Source: Lachnospiraceae bacterium | GTDB lineage: Bacteria; Bacillota; Clostridia; Lachnospirales; Lachnospiraceae | Direction of reading: 5' to 3' | DNA length: 7,983 nucleotides | NCBI GenBank assembly: GCA_009774585.1 | Contig: VSOA01000173.1 | Location: 1 to 7,983, forward strand | Shown here: piece by piece, positions 1 to 6,153 of the stretch | Layout: the number at the start of each line of letters is the position of its first letter | Position numbering within the stretch: the first letter of the stretch is position 1 | Translations under genes and position numbers: made by a program | The notes under the pieces: model-generated | The model's input: the letters and a program-made list of their open reading frames with translations, nothing else | Told to the model about the DNA's origin: nothing | Database searches by the model: none

Positions 1-485
1 GTAGGCTCATCGAGAATAAGCAGCTTTGGAAAGCTGAGCAGAGCAGCGGCAAGCCCCAGACGCTGTTTCATACCGAGAGAGTAGTGGGCAACCTTCTTTC
101 TGCGGGCTTCATTCAGCCGTACGATTTTCAAGACCTCATCAATATTTCCTTTCGGACAGCCTTTGAGTGTCTGCAGGATATGCAGATTTTCTTCACCTGT
201 CAAATGTCCGTAGTAACTTGGAGATTCAATTAATGAACCGGTATTGGCAAGCAGTTTCATTCGATTCTTCTCATTGGCAGGTGTACCGAATAGAGTGATG
301 GAACCGTCGGTGGGTTTGGCAAGCCCGAGAATCATCTTGAGCGTTGTGGTCTTACCTGCGCCGTTCGGTCCCAAGAATCCGTAGACAGCGCCTTGCGGGA
401 CTTTCATGTTCAATGCGTTGACACACCGGACCTTACCGTATTGCTTTGTCAGATTAGTAGTTTCAATTAAATTTTGTTCAGCCAT
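1..485 (-). CDS. ABC transporter ATP-binding protein, BcrA/LanF (lantibiotic immunity) type, partial
   Basis: Only the first 161 codons are present; the gene continues past the left edge. It encodes the cytoplasmic nucleotide-binding subunit of an ABC transporter. Visible motifs, in order: Walker A GPNGAGKT at residues 39-46, the Q-loop region at 83-101, signature SLGMKQR at 136-142, and Walker B LLILDE at 155-160. The residue at the Q-loop position is Glu (GSLIESPSYYGHLTGEENL, E87), not Gln. This 'E-loop' is known from lantibiotic immunity ATPases (NukF/LanF) and is also common in the BcrA group. The start is ATG at 485, with AGAGGT (complement of 494-499) 8 bases upstream. The gene is divergent from the two-component genes at 673-2688, which suggests export of, or protection from, envelope-active peptides. 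The permease genes would lie to the left, outside the window. The ATPase identity is certain; the substrate class is inferred. Confidence 0.93.
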   Translation of the reverse strand, partial: MAEQNLIETTNLTKQYGKVRCVNALNMKVPQGAVYGFLGPNGAGKTTTLKMILGLAKPTDGSITLFGTPANEKNRMKLLANTGSLIESPSYYGHLTGEENLHILQTLKGCPKGNIDEVLKIVRLNEARRKKVAHYSLGMKQRLGLAAALLSFPKLLILDEP

Positions 486-672
486 AGCCTAAGACCTCTT
501 TTCTTAATAAATTTTCATCTCTTTGTTTTGAGTTTACAAGCAAATCATAAGCGACTTACACTAAAGCCGGATGAAGGCTGCATTACATTTACATTAAGAA
601 TCCGGGTAAGCTATTTTACAGACAAGAGAAAGATAGTATACTTTTATGTAGAAAGTAAGAAAGGACGCAAAT
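486..672. promoter_or_regulatory. Divergent regulatory region between ABC transporter and two-component genes
   Basis: This 187-base spacer separates the ABC transporter (minus) from the response regulator (plus). It contains five TTACA pentamers, all in plus orientation, starting at 534, 556, 583, 589 and 616. Positions 534, 556 and 589 are separated by 22 and 33 bases, and 583 and 616 by 33, all multiples of 11. A perfect 6-bp dyad, CCGGAT (567-572) and ATCCGG (600-605), brackets the middle of the region. On the minus strand a weak promoter for the transporter could be TTGTAA-N17-GAAAAT, ending near 512. The pentamers are plausible operator sites for the adjacent OmpR-type regulator, but this is inference. 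Confidence 0.4.
615..642 (+). promoter_or_regulatory. Probable promoter of the response regulator/kinase operon
   Basis: TTTACA at 615-620 and TATACT at 637-642 are separated by 16 bases, a good match to the housekeeping sigma factor consensus. Transcription would start near 649, giving a short leader that contains the AAGGA ribosome binding site at 661-665. The -35 hexamer includes the last of the five TTACA pentamers in the spacer, so a bound regulator could act directly on this promoter. Confidence 0.55.
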
Positions 673-1413
673 ATGATGGAACTGTGTGATTATAAAATAA
701 TGCTGGTGGATGATGAACCGGAACTGCGCAGGATGGTGAAAGACTTCTTGATAAAAGAAGGATTTCGAGCTGTGGTAACTGCGGGAAGCTGCAGAGAGGC
801 AAGAAAGATTTATCACATAGAAGAACCGCGATTGATTTTGTTGGATGTGATGCTTCCGGACGGCGACGGATTCAGTTTGCTGCAAGAACTGCATAAAGAC
901 TCGGAAGTGCCTGTGATTTTTCTGTCGGCGAAGGATGAAGATGCGGACAGACTTCATGGTCTGGGGTTGGGAGCGGACGACTACATTACAAAGCCTTTTT
1001 TGCCAAAAGAACTGGTTCTGCGGGTGAAAGCGGTATTAAAAAGAGTGTACCGCGTCAAAGAGGATGATAAAGAGAGCGAACGGATTCGCCTCGGCGACTG
1101 TACTGTTGATTTGGGGAGTGGATTAGTGTGTTGGAACAGTACGACGGAAGGCGATTCGGAAGCCGCAGGGACGAAAGTAAGAGAGCTGACGCTGACGGCG
1201 AAGGAATATGCCATCATAGAGAAGCTGTCTGCCAATAGGGGAAGGATTGTGACGATTGACGCACTGTGTGATGCGGTCTGGCAGGAAGGCAATTACGGAT
1301 ATGAAAATACGCTGATTGTGCATATCAGACGGTTACGGGAGAAGATTGAAGAGAATCCGTCCCGTCCGAGATACCTGTTGACGGTGCGCGGGTTAGGTTA
1401 TAAGCTGCTGTAG
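673..1413 (+). CDS. OmpR/PhoB-family response regulator
   Basis: This is a cytoplasmic transcription factor of 246 residues, the usual length for the family. The receiver domain (about 7-120) has the acidic pair D13-D14, the phospho-acceptor D58 in LLDVMLPDGDG, the switch Ser at S85 and the conserved lysine K107 in ITKPF. A winged-helix DNA-binding domain (about 168-246) begins at LTLTAKEYAIIEKL, has the recognition-helix region ENTLIVHIRRLREKIE, and ends with VRGLGYKLL. The linker of about 45 residues is slightly long. The ATG at 673 is chosen because AAGGA at 661-665 lies 7 bases upstream; ATG at 676 would also work. The gene is followed 24 bases later by the sensor kinase, its evident partner. 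The divergent peptide-type ABC ATPase suggests that this regulator controls it. All phosphorylation residues are intact. The regulon is not visible directly. Confidence 0.95.
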   Translation: MMELCDYKIMLVDDEPELRRMVKDFLIKEGFRAVVTAGSCREARKIYHIEEPRLILLDVMLPDGDGFSLLQELHKDSEVPVIFLSAKDEDADRLHGLGLGADDYITKPFLPKELVLRVKAVLKRVYRVKEDDKESERIRLGDCTVDLGSGLVCWNSTTEGDSEAAGTKVRELTLTAKEYAIIEKLSANRGRIVTIDALCDAVWQEGNYGYENTLIVHIRRLREKIEENPSRPRYLLTVRGLGYKLL

Positions 1414-1437
1414 CATAAGGAAAAGGGAGAGTTCGGG

Positions 1438-2688
1438 ATGAAGATTAAGAGAGGACTGCCGGGTATACGCAAAGCGCTATATTTTGCATTGGCGCTTATG
1501 CTGGTCATATGGCTGATGTTTATCGGAAACATTATACTTTTTGTAGTGGTAGCAATACAGTATCATGAAGATATGCCGGAGTATGTGGAGGGCGGTGAAG
1601 TCATGGAGGCGTTAACATGTACGCAGAACGGCTATGAACTCAGCGCATCCATGCAGGAAGCGTTGACCAAAATGCAGCAGTGGGCGATGCTGCTTGATGA
1701 AAACGGCAAAGTCATCTGGAGTTACAGAAAGCCCGTGGAGATTAAGGAATCATTTACCCGGTCTGAGATTGCCAGAATGAGTAAATGGTATCTGGAAGAT
1801 TATCCCGTCTACTTAAGAGTTTGGGAAGATCGGATTATGGTTGTGGGAGTGCCCAAATTTTCCATGTGGAAATATAATATAGAATTTCCCATTTCTTGGA
1901 TAGATTATATGAAAAGCGTGTGGATTTGGATTGTTCTGTTTGAATTTGTTCTGGTGTTACTATCCGTTTTATTCTTTACAAGGAAATGGTCGAAGAATAG
2001 GGAGCAGGTGAGGATGGAATGGATTTCCGGAATATCGCACGATATCCGTACGCCTATGTCGATGGTGATGGGGTATTCGGACGCCCTGCTAAGCAGTGAG
2101 AACCTGTCGGAGGAGGAGAAGCGGAAGATGGAGGTCATCAAGCATCAGAGTATTGTAATGAAGGAATTAGTGGAGGACTTAAATCTTACATCCCGGTTAG
2201 AATATTCCATGCAGGCGCTGCGGGTGGAGAAGCTGCGTCCGGCGGCAGTACTTCGTGAGGTGGCGGCTGCATTTCTGAGTGATGTCAATGAAGAAGAAGC
2301 GGACATTGACATGGTGGTGTCCGGGCAGGCGGAAGAACTATGGGTGAGAGCCGACCGCCAATTGTTGATCAGGGCATTCCGTAATTTGCTGAACAACAGT
2401 TTGCAGCACGGACAACAGCAGACAGTGACAGTGATTACGCTGCGTATGTGGAAAGAAGGAGGGTGGTGTTGCATCGGCTTTGCGGATAACGGGGTCGGAT
2501 ACTCTCAGGACCTGCTGCGCCAGCTGCATAACAAGAAGAAAAAGAAGGTGTCTCAGCACATCGGAGGACTTAACATTGTCCAAAAAATTGTGCTGGCGCA
2601 CGGCGGCAGAATACGATTTGAAAACAATAAACAGGGCAGCAGTTTATGTGAGATAAGGCTGCGCGCATATAGTGTAAAAAGTAAATAA
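1438..2688 (+). CDS. Membrane sensor histidine kinase (HPK, two-component partner)
   Basis: This is a 416-residue inner-membrane kinase. Two hydrophobic segments (about 14-41 and 161-181) bracket an extracytoplasmic sensor region of about 120 residues. The dimerization/phospho-acceptor segment is SGISHDIRTPMSMVMGYSDA, with phospho-acceptor H201. The catalytic ATP-binding domain has an N-box (FRNLLNNSLQH, about 314-324), a G1 box DNGVG (350-354) and a G2-like stretch HIGGLNIVQKI (about 374-384). That last motif is a degenerate form of the usual GLGL motif, as is common in lantibiotic- and bacitracin-responsive kinases. A run of five lysines (366-370) sits in the ATP-lid region. The start ATG is preceded by AGGGAGA (1424-1430) at 7 bases. 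The loop is much longer than in BceS-type kinases, which have almost no external domain. This one may therefore sense its ligand directly. The ligand is unknown. Confidence 0.93.
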   Translation: MKIKRGLPGIRKALYFALALMLVIWLMFIGNIILFVVVAIQYHEDMPEYVEGGEVMEALTCTQNGYELSASMQEALTKMQQWAMLLDENGKVIWSYRKPVEIKESFTRSEIARMSKWYLEDYPVYLRVWEDRIMVVGVPKFSMWKYNIEFPISWIDYMKSVWIWIVLFEFVLVLLSVLFFTRKWSKNREQVRMEWISGISHDIRTPMSMVMGYSDALLSSENLSEEEKRKMEVIKHQSIVMKELVEDLNLTSRLEYSMQALRVEKLRPAAVLREVAAAFLSDVNEEEADIDMVVSGQAEELWVRADRQLLIRAFRNLLNNSLQHGQQQTVTVITLRMWKEGGWCCIGFADNGVGYSQDLLRQLHNKKKKKVSQHIGGLNIVQKIVLAHGGRIRFENNKQGSSLCEIRLRAYSVKSK

Positions 2689-2794
2689 GAAAGGTATAGC
2701 AAACTCCATGTGGCTGTGTTACACTGAAACTATCATGTATGGTACTTTGTACCTACGGACGTAAAGTATATGGGAAAATGCAGGAGGTTATCAA
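2689..2794 (+). promoter_or_regulatory. Dyad-rich leader/operator region upstream of the GH3 gene
   Basis: The 106-base spacer holds two tight dyads: GTGT-T-ACAC (2716-2724) and GGTAC-TTT-GTACC (2741-2753). A further imperfect inverted repeat pairs TACTTT (2743-2748) with AAAGTA (2763-2768). A weak promoter might use the hexamer at 2744-2749 or TTGTAC (2747-2752) with TATATG (2767-2772), but the spacing or match is poor, so no promoter is called. AGGAGG at 2782-2787 is a near-ideal ribosome binding site 7 bases before the GH3 start. No factor-independent terminator is seen after the kinase gene, so some read-through from it is possible. The dyads would suit a dimeric sugar-responsive repressor; this is inference. 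Confidence 0.4.
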
Positions 2795-5071
2795 ATGACG
2801 GCAGACAAGATCAGAGAACTGGTAGCACAGATGACTTTGGAGGAGAAGGCAGCAATGTGTTCGGGAGCAGATTTCTGGCATACTGAGGCGGTAGAGCGCT
2901 TGGGAATCCCGGCAAGCATGGTATCTGACGGACCTCACGGGCTGCGGAAACAGGATGAACAGGCAGACCATTTAGGAGTGAATGAGAGTATTAAGGCAGT
3001 ATGTTTCCCGGCGGGATGCGGCACAGCGGCGTCTTTTAACAGGGAATTGCTTGTGAAGATGGGCGAGGCGCTTGGAAATGAATGTCAGGCAGAAGGGGTA
3101 AGCGTCATCTTAGGACCGGCTGTCAATATCAAACGTTCACCGCTGTGCGGACGTAATTTCGAGTATTATTCGGAAGACCCGCTTGTAGCAAGCGAGATGG
3201 CGGGCGCGTTGATTCATGGAATACAGAGCAAGAATGTAGGTACGAGCATCAAGCATTTTCTGGCAAATAATCAGGAGACGCGAAGGATGTCTTCCGACTC
3301 CCGCGTGGATGAAAGAACATTAAATGAAATTTACCTGGCGGCATTTGAAGGCGCAGTGAAAAAGGAAAAACCGTGGACGGTCATGTGCTCTTACAACAAG
3401 ATTAACGGCACGTATGCCGCACAGAATCACCTATATTTAACGGAGACACTTCGTGAGAAATGGGGATTTGATGGTTATGTCATGAGTGACTGGGGTGCGG
3501 TCAACAATCGCGTGGAGGATTTAAAAGCAGGACTGGATCTTGAGATGCCCGGATCTAACGGTGTGAATGACAAACTGATCGTGGGAGCCGTTTTGAGCGG
3601 CGAGCTGGATGAGAGCATTGTTGACGAAGCGGTGGAGCATATTTTGAATATTGTGTTCCGCTATGAAGAAAATCGAGATGACAAGGCGGTATTCGACAGA
3701 GATAAAGATCATGAGGCAGCACGTAAGGTCGCGGAGGAGACGATCGTGCTGTTAAAGAACGAGGGTGTTCTCCCGCTGTCGGATAAGCAGAAGGTTGCTT
3801 TTATCGGTAAATATGCGAAGACTCCACGCTATCAGGGCGGCGGCAGCTCTCATATCAACAGCCATAAAGTAACGTCTGCATTAGATGCGACGGCAGGTAT
3901 GGATAATGTTACTTACGCACAGGGATTTGATGACAAAGAGGATAAGACCGATGAGAAACTGTTCACGGAAGCTGTCGAGGCGGCACGAAACGCCGATGTT
4001 GCGGTTATTTTTGCCGGACTTCCGGATAAATTTGAGTCGGAAGGATTTGACAGGAGTCATATGGCAATGCCGAGCTGCCAAAATGAATTGATTGAGCAGA
4101 TTGCCAAGGTACAGCCGAATACAGTTGTGGTACTGCATAATGGCTCGCCGATAGAAATGCCTTGGATTGATAAAGTAAAAGGTGTTGTGGAGACATATCT
4201 GGGCGGGCAGGCAGTGGGCGGCGCAGTCTGCGATATCTTATTTGGTAAGGTAAACCCCAGTGCGAAGCTGCCGGAGACATTTCCGCTCAGGCTGGAAGAT
4301 AACCCGTCGTATCTGTCATATATCGGTGAGGGCGATGTGGTAGAATACCGTGAGGGTATCTTTGTGGGATACCGCTATTATGACAAGAAAAAAATGGATG
4401 TTTTGTTTCCCTTTGGGTACGGATTATCCTATACGACATTCGCATATTCTAATCTGACTGTAGATAAAGAACAGATGAAGGATACGGATATCCTGCGTGT
4501 GACGGTTGATGTAACGAACACAGGAAATGTTGCAGGCAAAGAAGTTGTACAGCTTTATGTGGCGGATAAAGAGAGCACGGTAATCCGCCCGGTGAAAGAG
4601 CTGCGTGATTTTGCCAAAGTGGAGTTGCTGCCCGGCGAGACGAAGACGGTGACTTTCATGCTGGATCGAAGAGCATTTGCATACTACAGTGTGAGAATTC
4701 ATGACTGGCATGTGGAGACAGGCGAATTTGATATTATGATCGGCAAATCATCCAGAGATATCGTGTTGACTAAAACGGTGACGGTAGAGTCTACAGTGAA
4801 GCTGCCTTTTGTCTATACCACGGACACAACATTGGGAGACGTCAAGAAAGACCCGAGGGCATGGGCACTGGCACAAGAGCTGTTTAAAGGCGGTATCTTC
4901 GGTGAACCGCCGCAAAGTGAGAGTGAAGCGGCAAACGAAGCGATATCCGAGGAGATGAATGAGGCGATGGAGGGATTCCTGCCGCTTCGCGGACCAATCA
5001 GCTTCACAGGTAAAGTAACGATGGCGGACGTGCAGGCGCTCGTAGATAAGCTGAATGCGTTGGAGGAGTGA
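2795..5071 (+). CDS. Glycoside hydrolase family 3 beta-glucosidase, cytoplasmic
   Basis: This 758-residue enzyme hydrolyses beta-linked glucosides or related oligosaccharides with retention of configuration. There is no signal peptide, so it should act on imported sugars in the cytoplasm. The N-terminal (beta/alpha)8 domain (about 5-290) shows the substrate-pocket motifs VSDGPHGLR (D45), GRNFEYYSEDP (119-129) and KHFLANNQE (K153-H154). Its nucleophile is D232 in GYVMSDWGA. The second alpha/beta domain (about 312-545) carries FESEGFDRSHMAMP; E416 is the likely acid/base by analogy with family members. An Fn3-like beta domain spans about 565-655. A tail (about 665-758) contains a Glu/Ala-rich segment and PLRGPISFTGK. 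No PA14 insertion is present. It has a strong AGGAGG site and no transporter neighbour, so it is probably monocistronic. Exact sugar and linkage specificity (glucoside, xyloside or glucosaminide) cannot be read from sequence alone. Confidence 0.95.
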   Translation: MTADKIRELVAQMTLEEKAAMCSGADFWHTEAVERLGIPASMVSDGPHGLRKQDEQADHLGVNESIKAVCFPAGCGTAASFNRELLVKMGEALGNECQAEGVSVILGPAVNIKRSPLCGRNFEYYSEDPLVASEMAGALIHGIQSKNVGTSIKHFLANNQETRRMSSDSRVDERTLNEIYLAAFEGAVKKEKPWTVMCSYNKINGTYAAQNHLYLTETLREKWGFDGYVMSDWGAVNNRVEDLKAGLDLEMPGSNGVNDKLIVGAVLSGELDESIVDEAVEHILNIVFRYEENRDDKAVFDRDKDHEAARKVAEETIVLLKNEGVLPLSDKQKVAFIGKYAKTPRYQGGGSSHINSHKVTSALDATAGMDNVTYAQGFDDKEDKTDEKLFTEAVEAARNADVAVIFAGLPDKFESEGFDRSHMAMPSCQNELIEQIAKVQPNTVVVLHNGSPIEMPWIDKVKGVVETYLGGQAVGGAVCDILFGKVNPSAKLPETFPLRLEDNPSYLSYIGEGDVVEYREGIFVGYRYYDKKKMDVLFPFGYGLSYTTFAYSNLTVDKEQMKDTDILRVTVDVTNTGNVAGKEVVQLYVADKESTVIRPVKELRDFAKVELLPGETKTVTFMLDRRAFAYYSVRIHDWHVETGEFDIMIGKSSRDIVLTKTVTVESTVKLPFVYTTDTTLGDVKKDPRAWALAQELFKGGIFGEPPQSESEAANEAISEEMNEAMEGFLPLRGPISFTGKVTMADVQALVDKLNALEE

Positions 5072-5077
5072 GGAGAA

Positions 5078-5103
5078 CATCTGATAGCAGATGAGGTATC
5101 AGA
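5078..5103 (+). terminator. Two overlapping, mutually exclusive hairpins just after the GH3 stop
   Basis: CATCTG (5078-5083) pairs with CAGATG (5088-5093) around a 4-base loop. TCTGATA (5080-5086) pairs perfectly with TATCAGA (5097-5103) around a 10-base loop. The two stems share bases and cannot form together. Neither is followed by a T-run, so intrinsic termination is doubtful. They may be a weak terminator, an mRNA 3'-end stabiliser, or chance. Confidence 0.25.
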
Positions 5104-5145
5104 CAGCGGTAACAGACTGCAAACAAATCTACATCGACCGGAATA

Positions 5146-5200
5146 TGATGCAAGAATGATACAAATTTGATACAAAAATGATGCAGGCATATTTTATAAT
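5146..5200 (+). promoter_or_regulatory. Activator-type promoter with four 11-bp-spaced TGATRCA repeats, upstream of the LysM gene
   Basis: TGATGCA (5146-5152), TGATACA (5157-5163), TGATACA (5168-5174) and TGATGCA (5179-5185) start exactly 11 bases apart, one helical turn. Each is preceded by A or T, so the core reads (A/T)TGAT with six-base gaps. A perfect TATAAT follows at 5195-5200, but the -35 position (about 5172-5177, ACAAAA) is poor and is covered by the repeats. This is the known layout for OmpR/PhoB/SpaR-class regulators binding tandem half-sites and substituting for the -35 element. Transcription would start near 5207, about 60 bases before the LysM gene. The repeats are seen directly; the regulator is inferred. 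Confidence 0.6.
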
Positions 5201-5268
5201 GTAAATACAACATTACTGAGACAGAACGGACTGTATGATTATTTATACGAAAGGATAGGTATACCGGT

Positions 5269-6096
5269 ATGAAGTCTGAGAGTAAGAGAGTATATTACAT
5301 TGTAAAATATGCTTTGTCATTTTTTGTTGTTGTAAGTGCATTGAGCGTTATCATATGTTGCGAAGGTGCGGCTGTGTGCGAGGCAAAAGAGAAAATTTCA
5401 GAGCTGGATGTTGAGAAATTTGTCACGGAATATTATAAAGCGCGGACGAAAGAAACAATCGATTCTATTGGGGATTATGTTGAGGATAAAGAGGGTTTAA
5501 CGGAACTTATCATTAGGCAGAAAATTTTCTATCATTATGGAGGCGGAGCGTGTGAGAACATAGAGGTAGATGTATATCCGACGTCGGATGAAAAACACTG
5601 GTTGGCTGTCGTAGCATATGACGTGACAGTGGAAGGGTTTGATGTGCGTATTCCGGGAGCGACGGTGGAAGCTGTCGGCAAGAAGAAAGATGGGAGCCTG
5701 CAAATAGTAAATGGCTTTGTTTCGGAAGAGGAGGAAGCGATTCTGACGGAGCTGCGGGAGTTAAGTTTGTCAGACGAAGTTGTAGATAAGATAAATGAAG
5801 TAACTGTGCGTTATAACGATATCATAGCAGAAAATGAAGAGATCATGAAATGGATGCTTGAGGTAGATGATGCCATAAGAGAGGGGATGGTAAAGTATTA
5901 TGCCGGTGAGGATATATTTGAAGATGAAGCGGTGTATATCATTCAAAAGGGCGACTGCCTTTGGGATATTGCAGAAGAGCAGTTTGGCGATGGAATGTAC
6001 TGGAGCAAAATTTATGAGAAGAATAGAAATGTAATCGGTGATAATCCGGATTTGCTTTATGTGGGAATGGAATTGCAGATGGGTGAGTTGGATTAG
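5269..6096 (+). CDS. Exported NTF2-like/LysM domain protein
   Basis: The product has 275 residues. A basic start (MKSESKRVYYIVKY) and a hydrophobic segment (about 14-30) form a signal peptide or single anchor. A signal-peptidase I site is possible after CEA (residue 39). No good lipobox precedes C30, C31 or C37. Residues about 45-150 look like the NTF2-like alpha+beta fold seen in many Lachnospiraceae envelope proteins, with the strands VVAYDVTVEGFDVRIPGATV and GSLQIVNG. An acidic helical stretch (about 152-215) links to a C-terminal LysM (about 222-272): YIIQKGDCLWDIAEEQFGDG, then IYEKN and the GDNPDLLYVG turn. LysM binds peptidoglycan GlcNAc, so the protein should sit at the cell wall. The usual Thr/Ser after GD in LysM is Cys here (C230). 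The ribosome binding site is AGGATAGG (5252-5259). No catalytic domain is recognised. The function is unknown beyond wall binding. The promoter repeats suggest induction by a response regulator. Confidence 0.85.
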   Translation: MKSESKRVYYIVKYALSFFVVVSALSVIICCEGAAVCEAKEKISELDVEKFVTEYYKARTKETIDSIGDYVEDKEGLTELIIRQKIFYHYGGGACENIEVDVYPTSDEKHWLAVVAYDVTVEGFDVRIPGATVEAVGKKKDGSLQIVNGFVSEEEEAILTELRELSLSDEVVDKINEVTVRYNDIIAENEEIMKWMLEVDDAIREGMVKYYAGEDIFEDEAVYIIQKGDCLWDIAEEQFGDGMYWSKIYEKNRNVIGDNPDLLYVGMELQMGELD

Positions 6097-6109
6097 ATAA
6101 AAGAAAACG

Positions 6110-6140
6110 AAAAGGCAGAACCGCAATGGCTCTGCCTTTT
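6110..6140. terminator. Bidirectional intrinsic terminator between the LysM gene and pyrG
   Basis: AAAAGGCAGA (6110-6119) pairs perfectly with TCTGCCTTTT (6131-6140). Inside, CC/GG pairs close a 5-base loop after one A-C mismatch. The stem ends in T-rich sequence on the plus strand. Read on the minus strand, it is followed by TTTTCGTTTTCTTTT-like sequence. It lies 13 bases after the LysM stop and 13 bases after the pyrG stop, so it can end both convergent transcripts. Confidence 0.9.
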
Positions 6141-6153
6141 ATATATCATATGA

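Noticed and set aside
474..689. Small plus-strand open frame of 71 codons overlapping the ABC transporter start and the response regulator start
   Set aside because: It covers the divergent promoter region, has no ribosome binding site, and overlaps two genuine genes. Its composition reflects intergenic DNA.
2529..2550. A-rich run in the kinase gene as a possible slippage or frameshift site
   Set aside because: The run is interrupted (aagaagaaaaagaagg), the reading frame continues normally through the G2-like box, and no alternative frame product makes sense.
4748..5190. Long minus-strand open frames opposite the end of the GH3 gene
   Set aside because: They have no credible ribosome binding site, show a low-complexity Ser/Cys-rich composition typical of antisense frames, and lie opposite an unambiguous GH3 reading frame.
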